Notes under the pieces: generated by a model
What the model was told of the DNA's origin: nothing
Database searches by the model: none
Seen by the model: only the letters and a program-made list of their open reading frames with translations
Made by a program: the position numbers and the translations under genes
NCBI RefSeq assembly: GCF_029674545.1
Contig: NZ_CP121354.1
Location: 992,001-1,056,000 of the forward strand
Direction of reading: 5' to 3'
From: Mesorhizobium sp. WSM4904
Lineage (GTDB): Bacteria; Pseudomonadota; Alphaproteobacteria; Rhizobiales; Rhizobiaceae
DNA: 64,000 nucleotides
In this document: piece after piece, positions 10,080 through 18,360 of the stretch
Numbering within the stretch: the first letter of the stretch is position 1
Layout: every line of letters starts with the position of its first letter

Positions 10080-10382
10080 TTATTGAGCCGGCGCAGGTGC
10101 TGGAGCTGGTGCGGGAGCAGGCGCAGGTGCCGGAGCCGGAGCCGGGGCTGGCGCGGGCGCCGGAGCAGGTGTTGCGGGCGCCGGTTCAGGGGCCGGGGCC
10201 GGCGTGGTGGCGGCCGGCGGCTCGGCGGGCGCCGGGGCCTTTTCGCCGCCGCTTCTGCCAAAAACATAATACGCAACGATGGCCAGGATAATGACAACAA
10301 GGGCGATCAGCCACCCGCTGCCGCCGCCACCCGACGAGGGAGGGGTGCTCGGAGGGGTGAAGGGGTCGTTAGGGTTCGCCAT
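10080..10382 (-). CDS. Single-pass membrane protein with Ala-Pro repeat tail
   Basis: A 100-residue protein. The N-terminus is short and Pro/Ser/Gly-rich (MANPNDPFTPPSTPP); one strongly hydrophobic segment lies at about 22-42 (LIALVVIILAIVAYYVF), then RSGGEK and a tail made almost only of alternating Ala-Pro, ending APAPAQ. The tail would be an extended rod, presumably periplasmic, by analogy with the Pro-rich spacers of TonB-like proteins; the function is unknown. The start at 10382 is preferred over 10415 because AAGGAGG lies about 8 nt before it. A terminator follows at 10032-10060. Confidence 0.75.
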   Translation of the reverse strand: MANPNDPFTPPSTPPSSGGGGSGWLIALVVIILAIVAYYVFGRSGGEKAPAPAEPPAATTPAPAPEPAPATPAPAPAPAPAPAPAPAPAPAPAPAPAPAQ

Positions 10383-10514
10383 GAAACGTGTCCTCCTTGG
10401 AAAGAAAGGCTTCAATCAACAGCCATCAAACGCGCAACCCTGAATTGGGTTTCACGCGGGCGGGCGGAAAGCGCTGAAAAACCGGCGTTTTCAGTCCGCC
10501 AGCCGCCAGACGAC

Positions 10515-11579
10515 TCAGTTGACGGCGGTAACAGTATACCCCGCCTTGCGGAAATCTTCGACCAGTCCGTCAGGACCGGGCAGATGCAGCGCGCCGACCG
10601 CCATGAAGGCATTGCCCTTGGCCAGAATCGGCATGGCGTGGTCGACCATCACCTTATTGCGGCTGGTGATCATGGTCTGCTCGAAAGCGGCATAGTCGGC
10701 CTGGTCGTTCCCGGCATCAGGCAGCACGGCGCGGAACAGCGGCCAGAACATGCCGACCTCGCCGCGCTGGTAGAGCACGATCATCGTCTCGTTGACGTCG
10801 TTCACCTTGTCGCCGAGCTTCAGCGTCTCGACCAGCCCCTTCATGTGGTACGAAAGCGGCAGCGAGGCCATGGCGCGCAATTGGTCGGCGGCGGTTTCCA
10901 GTCCCTCGACGTCCTTTCCCGACGCCTTGGCGTCGGAGGCCAGCTTGACGTCCAGCACCGGCGCGCCGGCTGCCTGGCGTGCCACCTCGCAAGCCGGCAA
11001 TGCCACCATGGCCGACAGGATCCATGGCTTCATCTTGGCGACGGTCAGGGGCGGGATGCCGCGTGCGTCGAGCCCCTTGTTCAGCACGGCCGCGTCTTCC
11101 GGCGACAGCAGCGAGGACAGCGTCGTGTTGTCGGTGAACATCATCAGGCCGGGCTCGGCGGCCATGGCGGCCATCATCTTGGCCTTGTCGAGGGCGTCGG
11201 TGGTTTCGATGATGATGGTGCCGGCGCCGTCATAGGCCTTCCGCGCGGCGGCCGGCAGCGTGGCGACGCGCGCGTCGGTCATATGCATGGTGCCGAAGAG
11301 ATAGGACGGCGTTTCGCCCGGTTTCTCCAGCTTCCACAACAGGCTCTTGCCGTTCGGAACGGCGGCCGCCTCGGCCTCGATCTTCTCGAAGGCGGCGGGA
11401 TCGCTCTTTGCAAGACCTGCCAGCAGATCGGTGCCGGCGCAGGCGGGAGCTTCGGCATGCGCCCTGCCGGCCAGCAGCAGGACGACGAGGAATGACAAGA
11501 AAAACAGCACGTTGAGTGCTGCAAGCAGCTTCAACGATACGAGAGCCGCGCGGTCGGCGATGGCGATGACGCGTTTCAT
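10515..11579 (-). CDS. TraB/GumN family protein
   Basis: A 354-residue exported protein of the TraB/GumN (COG3735) family, whose members resemble EreA/ChaN-type metal-dependent hydrolases; the physiological role is not established. It has a hydrophobic N-terminus ending in AGRAHA-EAP (signal peptidase I site near residue 43). The family motif YLFGTMHMTDARV is near 75, and a conserved IIIETTDALDK follows. ATG 11579 is the first start that leaves a normal signal peptide; the longer open frame to 11822 runs into an intergenic repeat and is rejected. No clear Shine-Dalgarno was seen. Confidence 0.85.
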   Translation of the reverse strand: MKRVIAIADRAALVSLKLLAALNVLFFLSFLVVLLLAGRAHAEAPACAGTDLLAGLAKSDPAAFEKIEAEAAAVPNGKSLLWKLEKPGETPSYLFGTMHMTDARVATLPAAARKAYDGAGTIIIETTDALDKAKMMAAMAAEPGLMMFTDNTTLSSLLSPEDAAVLNKGLDARGIPPLTVAKMKPWILSAMVALPACEVARQAAGAPVLDVKLASDAKASGKDVEGLETAADQLRAMASLPLSYHMKGLVETLKLGDKVNDVNETMIVLYQRGEVGMFWPLFRAVLPDAGNDQADYAAFEQTMITSRNKVMVDHAMPILAKGNAFMAVGALHLPGPDGLVEDFRKAGYTVTAVN

Positions 11580-11698
11580 GAGGAGCTTCTTAACCGCCAA
11601 AAGCGGCAAAACCGTTAATCGGCGGAATGAAATTGTTTGAGGTGTGGTGAGTTGTCGGATGGAACGCCCTTGGTGGTAAGCGGAAACGCCCATCGGGG

Positions 11699-11883
11699 TC
11701 GTCATCAACGGGCGGAGCAAGGAGCGAAGCGACGCCGCGCAGACCCGAGGATCCATTCCGAGACGTGAGCCGTGGAATGCGACGATGCAGAATCCTACAC
11801 CGTTGCGAAGCGTCGAGGTCATGGCATGGATACCAGGGTCTCCGCGACGGAGCTCCGCTCCTGCTTCGCCCTGGTATGACGAA
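11699..11883. repeat. Family A intergenic repeat, copy 2
   Basis: Copy of the ~185-bp element between the TraB/GumN gene and xerC: starts CGTCATCAACGGGCGGAGC, holds GGATCCATTCCGAGACG, the central CTACACCGTTGCGAAGCG and GGCATGGATACC, and ends GGTATGACGAAG. The whole 312-bp space 11580-11891 has no gene. Confidence 0.85.
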
Positions 11884-11891
11884 GTCTGGGT

Positions 11892-12830
11892 TCATGCCCT
11901 TGGATGAGCGGATTCGTAGATATCCAGCAGCCTTGCAGTGTCGACGCCGGTATAGACCTGCGTGGTCGACAGGCTGGCATGGCCGAGCAGCTCCTGGATG
12001 GTGCGCAGGTCGCCGCCGCGGCCAAGCAGGTGCGTGGCGAAGGAATGGCGCAAGGCATGCGGCGTGGCGGTGTCGGGCAGGTTCAGCGCCGAGCGCAGCT
12101 TCGCCATCTCGCGCTGCAGGATCGCCGGGTTGAGCGGTCCGCCGCGTGCGCCGCGGAACAGCAGCTCCTTCGGATCGATATGGAAGGGACAGAGCCGCCG
12201 GTATTCGGCGACCGCACGTGACGCCACCGGCAGCACCGGCACCAGCCTTGTCTTGCCGCCCTTGCCGGTGATGCGCAGCACGGTTTCGGTTTCCGTGGCG
12301 AGATCGGCGCCGGTCAGGCCGAGCGCTTCCGAGATGCGCAGGCCGGAACCATAGAGCAGCGTCAGCACGGCGGCGTTGCGGGCGGCGATCCATGGCTCTT
12401 CCGCCAACTGGCCTTCCACGGCCACGACCTGTTTCGCATCGCTCGCGGTCAGCGGCTTGGGCAGCGATTTCGGCTGACGCGGCGCGCGCAGCGCTGCCGC
12501 ACCTGCCGCGTTGGCGAGACCGCGCTTTTCGAGAAAGCGCAGCAGCGAACGGATGCCCGCCAGGCCGCGGCCGAGCGTGCGGGCGCCGGCGCCGTCATTG
12601 CGGCGCGCGGCGAGGAAGCCGCGCAGATCGGCAGGCCGCAGGTCGGCGATGTCGGCGATGCCGGGCGGGCCGCCGCAATGTGCCGTCAAAAAATGCAGGA
12701 ACTGGCGCGTGTCGCGCTCATAGGCTTCGACCGTCTCCGGCGAGAGCCGGCGCTCGCGCGCCAGCGTCTTCAGCCAGGTTTCGCGCGCCGCCTGAAGGTC
12801 GGGCTTTGCCGGGATGAGGAATTCCTGCAT
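11892..12830 (-). CDS. xerC: Tyrosine recombinase XerC
   Basis: Site-specific recombinase that with XerD resolves chromosome dimers at dif. Its 312 residues are a normal length. A core-binding N-terminal domain (LSPETVEAYERDTRQFLHFL, about 28-48) is followed by the catalytic domain with the expected residues: Arg in LLYGSGLRISEAL, Lys in GKGGKTR, HxxR in HALRHSFATHL, the second His in LGHASLSTTQ, and the nucleophile Tyr in QVYTGVD. XerC rather than XerD is inferred from general resemblance. ftsK, its usual activator, is about 26 kb away in this window. Confidence 0.9.
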   Translation of the reverse strand: MQEFLIPAKPDLQAARETWLKTLARERRLSPETVEAYERDTRQFLHFLTAHCGGPPGIADIADLRPADLRGFLAARRNDGAGARTLGRGLAGIRSLLRFLEKRGLANAAGAAALRAPRQPKSLPKPLTASDAKQVVAVEGQLAEEPWIAARNAAVLTLLYGSGLRISEALGLTGADLATETETVLRITGKGGKTRLVPVLPVASRAVAEYRRLCPFHIDPKELLFRGARGGPLNPAILQREMAKLRSALNLPDTATPHALRHSFATHLLGRGGDLRTIQELLGHASLSTTQVYTGVDTARLLDIYESAHPRA

Positions 12831-12900
12831 GGCCGCATTTTCCGCCCGGCAGGTTAGGAAGCGGTGAAGAGGCGATCATTGAAATGGCGACTTGAGGGCG

Positions 12901-13009
12901 TTAGAGCAGTTCAGCGATTGGTAAAATCGCTGAACTGCTCCAGCTATTGTTTTTTCGCAATTCCGACCGGAAAACCGTTACACACTTTTCCTGGAATTGC
13001 TCTAGAGCA
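12901..13009. repeat. Family E palindromic repeat (GCAATTCC type), copy 1
   Basis: Starts with AGAGCAGTTCAGCGATT and its inverted copy AATCGCTGAACTGCTC. Then comes a second unit, CGCAATTCCGACCGGAAAACCG ... CTTTTCCTGGAATTGCTCTAGAGC. This is the bipartite palindrome very common between genes in rhizobia. It lies between xerC and rimM (divergent), so it may overlap their promoters. Confidence 0.85.
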
Positions 13010-13026
13010 AGGCAAAGGATCCGCCG

Positions 13027-13623
13027 ATGTCCAAGCTCCAGAACCCCGTACAGATGGCTGTGATCGGTGCCGCGCACGGCATCAAGGGCGAATTGCGGGT
13101 GAAGACCTTCACCGGCGATCCGCTGGCGCTGGCCGATTACGGGCCGCTCTACGCCAAGGACGGCCGCGCCTTCCAGATCCTCGATATCAGGCCGGCCGGC
13201 ACGGTGGTCGTGGTGCGCCTCAAGGGGGTCAACGACCGCAACGCCGCGGAGGCGCTTGCCGGCACCGAACTGTTCGTCGACCGTTCGGTGCTGCCGGACG
13301 ATGGCGAGGAGGACGAGTTCTACCATGCCGACCTCATCGGCCTGGAGGTCAGGGACGAAACCGGGGCCATCGGCAGGGTTGTCGCCGTTCACAATTTCGG
13401 CGGCGGCGACATACTCGACGTCACGCTCGCCGGCCGCAAGGGCGTCCTGATCCCGTTCACGCAAGCCGCCGTGCCGCATGTGTCGATCGCCGACGGTTTC
13501 GTCCAGGTCGATCCGCTGGCGGCGGGGCTGGTCGACGACGAGGAGAGCGAGGCGACGGGCCATTCCGACTTCGATCCGAAGGGCAGGCCGCGCGGACCGA
13601 AGGATGCCGGGGGCAACCGGTGA
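13027..13623 (+). CDS. rimM: Ribosome maturation factor RimM
   Basis: Assists maturation of the 30S subunit head through binding to S19. It has 198 residues; the N-terminal RimM barrel is seen as [20 protein letters not shown] and the C-terminal PRC-barrel-like part as [14 protein letters not shown] ... [22 protein letters not shown]. The C-terminal tail is charged and glycine-rich. Its stop overlaps the trmD start (GTGA at 13620-13623), so the pair is translationally coupled as in other bacteria. The usual upstream partners ffh and rpsP are not next to it here. Confidence 0.96.
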   Translation: MSKLQNPVQMAVIGAAHGIKGELRVKTFTGDPLALADYGPLYAKDGRAFQILDIRPAGTVVVVRLKGVNDRNAAEALAGTELFVDRSVLPDDGEEDEFYHADLIGLEVRDETGAIGRVVAVHNFGGGDILDVTLAGRKGVLIPFTQAAVPHVSIADGFVQVDPLAAGLVDDEESEATGHSDFDPKGRPRGPKDAGGNR

Positions 13624-14321
13624 GCTTCGCCGCCTCGGTGCTGACGCTCTATCCCGAAATGTTTCCGGGCGCGCTCGGCCTGTCGCTCGCCGGCCGGGCG
13701 CTGGAAACCGGCACCTGGTCGCTGGAGGCGATACAGATCCGCGACTTCGCCACCGACAGGCACCGCACCGTCGACGACACGCCGGCCGGCGGCGGCGCCG
13801 GCATGGTGATGCGCGCCGACGTGCTGGCCAAGGCCATCGACCACGCCTCGCCGCCGGGCGATCCGCGTCCGCGTCTTTTGATGAGCCCGCGCGGCAGGCC
13901 GCTCACGCAGTCCCGGGTGCGGGAATTGGCCGCCGGGCCGGGCGCCGTCATCCTTTGCGGCCGCTTCGAGGGCGTCGACCAGCGGCTGATCGAAGCGCGC
14001 GGCCTGGAAGAAGTCTCGATCGGCGATTTCATCCTGTCGGGCGGCGAGCCGGCGGCCCTGGTGCTGCTCGACGCCGTGGTTCGGCTCTTGCCCGGCGTCA
14101 TGGGCAACGCCGTCTCCGGCGAGGAGGAAAGTTTCGAGAACGGCCTGCTCGAGCATCCGCACTACACACGGCCGCAGGAATTCGAGGGCAGGCCGATCCC
14201 GGACGTGCTGATTTCCGGCAATCACAAGAAGATCGCGGAGTGGCGGCGCGCCGAGGCCGAGAAGCTGACCAGGGAACGGCGGCCGGATCTGCTGGCGCCA
14301 GGTCAACCCTTGGTAAAATAG
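13620..14321 (+). CDS. trmD: tRNA (guanine-37-N1)-methyltransferase
   Basis: SAM-dependent SPOUT (trefoil-knot) methyltransferase that makes m1G37 in tRNAs. It has 233 residues from a GTG start coupled to rimM; a longer upstream open frame is rejected. Conserved elements: [14 protein letters not shown] at the N-terminus, [24 protein letters not shown], and the knot motif [26 protein letters not shown]. The 3' end overlaps by 19 bp the convergent permease gene. Confidence 0.97.
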   Translation: MSFAASVLTLYPEMFPGALGLSLAGRALETGTWSLEAIQIRDFATDRHRTVDDTPAGGGAGMVMRADVLAKAIDHASPPGDPRPRLLMSPRGRPLTQSRVRELAAGPGAVILCGRFEGVDQRLIEARGLEEVSIGDFILSGGEPAALVLLDAVVRLLPGVMGNAVSGEEESFENGLLEHPHYTRPQEFEGRPIPDVLISGNHKKIAEWRRAEAEKLTRERRPDLLAPGQPLVK

Positions 14322-15055
14322 TAGAAGGCCAAAAGCAGGCCGACGGCGACGACGAAGCCGCGCACGACGCCTTGCGGCACGCGCTTGGCGATCCACACCC
14401 CGGCATAGCCGCCAAGCGCCACGCCCGGGATCATGACGATCGCCTGCGGCCAGGCGACGACGCCTCCGGAAACGAAAACCAGGATGGCGACAATCGCGAT
14501 CACGATGGACAGCATGTTCTTCAACGCGTTCAGGCGGTGATAGTCGCCGGCCTGGGTGATGCCGAGGGTGGCCAGCATCATCACGCCCATGCCGGCGCCG
14601 AAGAAGCCGCCATAGACCGCGGTTGCGAACTGAGCGAGCGAACCGGCAAGCGAGCCGACCGAGGCCTGATGCTCCGGCCCGGCCGCCGGCTTCAGCCATG
14701 GCCCGGCGGCAAACAGGGCGGTGGCGGCGATGAGCAGCCACGGCACCAGGGCCCGGAACGATGGATTGTCGAGCGCCAGAAGGATGAGCGAACCGGCCAG
14801 CGCACCGCCAGCCGAGATCAGGCAAAGCAGCAGGGCGCCGCGCCAGAAATGCCGGATATCGGTCCAATAGGCGAGCGTCGAGGTGATGTAACCCGGCAGT
14901 TGCGTCACCGAGGAGGTGGCGTTGGCGACGATCGGCGGCAGGCCGACCAGCGTCATGGCGCCGAAGGTGAGGAAGGTGCCGCCGCCGGCGACCGCGTTGG
15001 CGGCGCCCGAGGCAAAACCCGCGAGGAAGAGCAGGACGGCATCGAAGAACGTCAT
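14303..15055 (-). CDS. TSUP (TauE/SafE) family permease
   Basis: Inner-membrane protein of about 250 residues with 7-8 hydrophobic segments. The family signature near the N-terminus is [22 protein letters not shown]; a second repeat ([19 protein letters not shown]) appears about midway, matching the two-fold TSUP fold. Relatives export or import sulfite, sulfoacetate or other small anions; the substrate is not predictable here. Start ATG 15055 gives the normal N-terminus; GTG at 15079 is possible, and neither has a clear Shine-Dalgarno. It separates trmD from rplS, which are adjacent in many bacteria. Confidence 0.88.
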   Translation of the reverse strand: MTFFDAVLLFLAGFASGAANAVAGGGTFLTFGAMTLVGLPPIVANATSSVTQLPGYITSTLAYWTDIRHFWRGALLLCLISAGGALAGSLILLALDNPSFRALVPWLLIAATALFAAGPWLKPAAGPEHQASVGSLAGSLAQFATAVYGGFFGAGMGVMMLATLGITQAGDYHRLNALKNMLSIVIAIVAILVFVSGGVVAWPQAIVMIPGVALGGYAGVWIAKRVPQGVVRGFVVAVGLLLAFYYFTKG

Positions 15056-15079
15056 TGAGGGGAGGCCCAGAAAGATCAC

Positions 15080-15362
15080 TTTTCCGGCTTAGAAAGCTCG
15101 TTAGCTTCGCGCAACCCGGCAGGGCGGCAATAAGATGGTGCCATGGCCGCAAAAAATACGCCTCAAAGGCGTGACAAAGCGGCGAAATAGCTGTATGTGG
15201 CCGCCCGAACCGGGAGAACGATCTTCTGGACCCGTCAACAATGGCGGTGTAGCCGTCCCTGCCCAATGCTTTCGGCAAAGGGCATAGCCGAGCGGTCATT
15301 GGAACTGCAAGGCGAGCCGAGGACGCTCTGACTGTCGGAAGAACAAGAAGTGGATATTTGAG
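15080..15362 (+). other. 283-bp leader region before rplS
   Basis: No open frame with coding character. It contains the promoter region for the divergent permease and rplS. Some local dyads are visible (e.g. GGGCATAGCC / TGCCCAATGC area), but nothing matches a riboswitch or ribosomal leader I recognise. Confidence 0.4.
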
Positions 15363-15881
15363 ATGGATCTCATCCGTCAGCTCGAGGCCGAGCAGGCCGC
15401 CAAGATCGAAGCCAAGCGCAAGCTTCCCGAATTCCAGCCCGGCGACACCGTGCGCGTCCAGGTGCGCGTCACCGAGGGCAGCCGCACCCGCGTCCAGGCT
15501 TATGAGGGCGTCGTCATCGCCCGCTCCGGCTCCGGCTTCCAGGAGAATTTCACCGTCCGCAAGATTTCCTACGGCGAAGGCGTCGAGCGCGTTTTCCCCG
15601 TCTACTCGCCGATGGTCGAGGGCGTCGAGATCGTGCGCCGCGGCAAGGTGCGCCGCGCCAAGCTCTATTACCTGCGCGACCGTCGCGGCAAGTCGGCCCG
15701 TATTTCGGAAAACACCGGCGTGCGCGCCCGCAAGCTGAACGATGAAGAGCGCGACGCGCTGAACGCCGAACGCGCCCGCATCGAGGCCGAGAAGGTCGCC
15801 GCCGCCGAGGCGCTGGCCGTCGAGAAGGCCGCGCAGGACGCCGCCGAGAAGAAGGCCGCCGAGTCCGCGTCGGCCGAGTAA
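15363..15881 (+). CDS. rplS: 50S ribosomal protein L19
   Basis: Ribosomal protein at the 30S-50S interface. Residues 1-120 match L19 ([70 protein letters not shown]). Residues from about 128 onward are an Ala/Glu/Lys-rich, probably helical extension seen in Rhizobiales L19 and absent in E. coli (about 115 residues). Terminated by the hairpin at 15905-15929. Confidence 0.97.
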   Translation: MDLIRQLEAEQAAKIEAKRKLPEFQPGDTVRVQVRVTEGSRTRVQAYEGVVIARSGSGFQENFTVRKISYGEGVERVFPVYSPMVEGVEIVRRGKVRRAKLYYLRDRRGKSARISENTGVRARKLNDEERDALNAERARIEAEKVAAAEALAVEKAAQDAAEKKAAESASAE

Positions 15882-15904
15882 GGTTCTTCAACAGACATGT
15901 TTTG

Positions 15905-15929
15905 GAAAGGCGGCTTCGGCCGCCTTTTT
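15905..15929 (+). terminator. rplS intrinsic terminator
   Basis: GAAAGGCGGC-TTC-GGCCGCCTTTTTC: a strong GC stem with a TTC(G) loop followed by a T run, 24 bp after the rplS stop. Confidence 0.9.
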
Positions 15930-15948
15930 CATTGTGCGGTACCCAACG

Positions 15949-16132
15949 TCGTCATTCCAGGGCGAAGCAGGAGCGAAGCTCCGTCGCGGAGACCCTGGAA
16001 TCCATGCCGTGACCTTGATCGTAGAGTGCAGCGGAGCAGAATTCTGCACCGTTGCGGCGTTTCGAAGTCACGGCATGGATCCTCGGGTCTGCGCTGCGTC
16101 GCTTCGCTCCTTGCTCCGCCCGTGGATGACGA
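15949..16132. repeat. Family A intergenic repeat, copy 3
   Basis: Complete copy: TCGTCATTCCAGGGCGAAGC at the left, GGAATCCATGCCGTGACC, central GAATTCTGCACCGTTGCGG, GTCACGGCATGGATCC, and GTGGATGACGAAG at the right. Lies between the rplS terminator and the ohr operator. Confidence 0.88.
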
Positions 16133-16148
16133 AGACAGGTTGACATGC

Positions 16149-16187
16149 ATTTATCTTGTACACTAAATAATCGCGTACAAGATAAAT
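16149..16187 (+). promoter_or_regulatory. Palindromic OhrR-type operator
   Basis: Perfect 13-bp inverted repeat: ATTTATCTTGTAC (16149-16161) and GTACAAGATAAAT (16175-16187), spacer 13 bp. It ends 10 bp before the ohr start and is A/T-rich in otherwise G/C-rich DNA. OhrR dimers bind such TACAA-type palindromes, so ohrR probably represses its own operon here until oxidised by organic hydroperoxide. Confidence 0.8.
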
Positions 16188-16197
16188 GGAGATCGAT

Positions 16198-16632
16198 ATG
16201 TCAGCACTCTACACCACCCAGGCTCGCGTTGTCGGTGGCCGCGCGGGCCATGCCGAGACCAGTGATGGTTTACTCAAACTCGATCTGGCGATGCCGAAAG
16301 AGCTCGGCGGGCAGGGTGGCGCCACCAATCCCGAGCAGCTTTTCGCGGCCGGCTATGCCGCTTGCTTCGAAAGCGCCATCCGCTTCGTGGCGCGCAAGAA
16401 GAAGCTGCCGCTCGAGGATGCCGCGGTGACAGCAACCGTCAGCCTCCATCCGAACGACCAGGGCGGCTTCAGGCTGGGTGTCGCGCTGGCGGCGGAGACG
16501 AAAGGCCTTGATCAGGTGAGCGCGGAGGCGCTTGTATCGGAAGCGCACCAGGTCTGCCCCTATTCCAACGCCATCCGGGGCAACATCGACGTGGCGCTTT
16601 CCACGGTGGCGCTTGCGGTAAAGGCGGCATGA
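16198..16632 (+). CDS. ohr: Organic hydroperoxide resistance protein (Ohr)
   Basis: Thiol peroxidase of the Ohr/OsmC family that reduces organic and lipid hydroperoxides, using lipoylated proteins as reductant in characterised members. It has 144 residues: YTTQARVVGGRAGHAETSDG at the N-terminus, NPEQLFAAGYAACFESAI with the peroxidatic cysteine, and AHQVCPYSNAIRGN with the resolving cysteine. ATG 16198 is preferred over 16186 because GGAG at 16188-16191 is a good ribosome-binding site and 16186 lies in the operator. The stop overlaps the start of the regulator (ATGA). Confidence 0.95.
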   Translation: MSALYTTQARVVGGRAGHAETSDGLLKLDLAMPKELGGQGGATNPEQLFAAGYAACFESAIRFVARKKKLPLEDAAVTATVSLHPNDQGGFRLGVALAAETKGLDQVSAEALVSEAHQVCPYSNAIRGNIDVALSTVALAVKAA

Positions 16633-17129
16633 CGACGAAGATCGAAACCAGACCCGGGGATGTCCCGGCGGATGCCGCCGGGACGATTGCCGTTCCGCGT
16701 CTCGACCAGCAGCTCTGCTTCGCGCTCTATTCGGCGAGCGGGCTGATGACCAGGCTCTACCGGCCGCTGCTCGATCCGCTCGGCCTCACCTATCCGCAAT
16801 ATCTGGCGATGCTGGCGCTGTGGCAGCGCTCACCCATGACCGTCGGCGAGCTCGGCGAGGCGCTGGGTCTGGATTCGGCGACGCTGACGCCGCTGATCAA
16901 GCGGATGGAGGCGGGCGGCCTCGTCACCCGCCGGCGCGATGCCGCCGACGAACGCCGGGTGCTGGTCGAGCCGACCGCCAGGGGCCAGGCGCTGCGCGCC
17001 AGCATGAAGGATGTCCAGGCGGCGCTTGCCTGCAGCATGCCGCTTGAACGCGCCGAGCTCAAAGCCCTGCACGGCACGCTTACCCGGCTGGTCGCGGGAT
17101 TGCGCGAGGCCGCCGCCGATCAGGACTGA
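16629..17129 (+). CDS. ohrR: MarR-family peroxide-sensing regulator OhrR
   Basis: A 166-residue winged-helix repressor. The N-terminal sensor cysteine sits in LDQQLCFALYSASGLM, the position of the reactive cysteine of OhrR proteins; a second cysteine (LACSMPLERAEL, about residue 137) suggests the 2-Cys type that forms a disulfide. The DNA-binding part is seen as MTVGELGEALGLDSATLTPLIKRMEAGG and the wing as TRRRDAADERRVLVEPT. Translationally coupled to ohr (4-bp overlap), so sensor and enzyme form one operon under the 16149-16187 operator. Confidence 0.92.
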   Translation: MTTKIETRPGDVPADAAGTIAVPRLDQQLCFALYSASGLMTRLYRPLLDPLGLTYPQYLAMLALWQRSPMTVGELGEALGLDSATLTPLIKRMEAGGLVTRRRDAADERRVLVEPTARGQALRASMKDVQAALACSMPLERAELKALHGTLTRLVAGLREAAADQD

Positions 17130-17302
17130 TCCCGGCAACGTCCGTTCTCGAATTCACCTCTCGGAAGCATTGGAATCCACATCGACGCGGGGAATGCCGC
17201 AGCGGACCGGCTTGCAAGGCGCTTGCGGCAAGCTAAAGTCGGCGCCGGTTTTTCTCTTGGCGCACCGGGATCGTGCGGCCAATCACGTTCGGGGAGTTTG
17301 TC

Positions 17303-18100
17303 ATGATCAAGTCGAAACTGCTTCTGGCCGGCCTGCTGGCCTGCCTTCTCGCGCCCGTCGCCGTGCTCGCCGATACGCTGCCCGATCTCGGCGGCAAGAA
17401 GGTCGTGGTGGTGACGGAGAACGCCTATCCGCCGCTGCAGTTCATCGACAAGAAGACCGGCAAGCAGATCGGCTGGGAATATGACGCCATGGACGAGATC
17501 GCCAAGCGACTGAACTTCAAGGTCGAGTACCAGAACACCTCCTGGGACGCGATGATCCAGGCGGTTTCCGACAACCAGTACAACATCGGCATGACCGGCA
17601 TCACCATCAAGGATGACCGCAAGCAGAAGGTGGACTTTTCCGACCCCTATATGCGCTCGGAACAGTTCATGCTGGTGCGCGGCGATGAAAATCGCTTCAC
17701 CGACGCCAAGACTTTCGGCGCCTTCAAGGACGGGCTGATCGGCGCCCAGCCGGGCACCACGCCCTTCTACACCGCGGTCTACAGCGTTCTCGACGGCAAC
17801 GAGCAGAATCCGCGCATCAAGCTGTTCGAGACCTTTGGCGCGACCGTACAGGCGCTGAAGTCCGGCGACGTCGACGTGGTGCTCACCGACGGCACTGCCG
17901 GCAAGGGCTATGTCGACGCCTCCGAAGGCAAGCTCAAGCTGATCGGCGGACCGCTCGGCACCGAGGATTTCGGCTTCATCTTCCCGAAGGGCTCCGACCT
18001 GGTGAAGCCGGTCAACGCAGCGATCGCCGCGCTCAAGGCCGACGGCACGCTGGATGCGCTGAACAAGAAGTGGTTCCTTGACTACAAGATGGGGCAGTAG
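17303..18100 (+). CDS. Amino-acid ABC transporter substrate-binding protein
   Basis: Periplasmic solute-binding protein of family 3 (SBP_bac_3), 265 residues. A signal peptide ([26 protein letters not shown]) is followed by [22 protein letters not shown] and [19 protein letters not shown], then DFSDPYM, typical of polar amino-acid binders. The ATG at 17303 is preferred over 17273 because GGGGAG lies 6 nt before it and it opens the signal peptide. The permease gene follows after a repeat, but no ATPase gene is nearby. Confidence 0.92.
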   Translation: MIKSKLLLAGLLACLLAPVAVLADTLPDLGGKKVVVVTENAYPPLQFIDKKTGKQIGWEYDAMDEIAKRLNFKVEYQNTSWDAMIQAVSDNQYNIGMTGITIKDDRKQKVDFSDPYMRSEQFMLVRGDENRFTDAKTFGAFKDGLIGAQPGTTPFYTAVYSVLDGNEQNPRIKLFETFGATVQALKSGDVDVVLTDGTAGKGYVDASEGKLKLIGGPLGTEDFGFIFPKGSDLVKPVNAAIAALKADGTLDALNKKWFLDYKMGQ

Positions 18101-18157
18101 GCGCTTTTGCTGGCGGCACTGGTTGTGCAGGAAATCGCGCCGGCTTGGCGCTTGAGC

Positions 18158-18312
18158 ACCCCCCTCTGTCCTGCTGGACATCTCCCCCTCAAGGGGGGAG
18201 ATCGGACGTCGCGCCGGCTTTCGCTAATCTCCAACGCTGCAGAATGGGCGGTGAGGCCGAAGCTGCCAATCTCCCCCCTTGAGGGGGAGATGTCCGGCAG
18301 GACAGAGGGGGG
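18158..18312. repeat. Family B hairpin repeat, copy 1
   Basis: Long inverted repeat: CCCCCCTCTGTCCTGCTGGACATCTCCCCC at 18159 region, and its reverse complement GGGGGAGATGTCCGGCAGGACAGAGGGGGG at 18282-18312, with a second inner pair (AAGGGGGGAGAT / ATCTCCCCCCTT) around a central spacer. Located between the binding-protein and permease genes; in the transcript it could form a stable stem that lets the two genes be expressed at different levels. Confidence 0.88.
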
Positions 18313-18360
18313 TCTCATAGAGCGCTGCCATCGCAAAAACGGCCGCGATGGCATCGCCTG

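Noticed and set aside
10047..11495. A 482-codon plus-strand frame over the Ala-Pro protein and the TraB/GumN gene
   Set aside because: It is opposite to two genes with good signals, and its low-complexity Gly/Arg translation is the complement of the Ala-Pro repeat.
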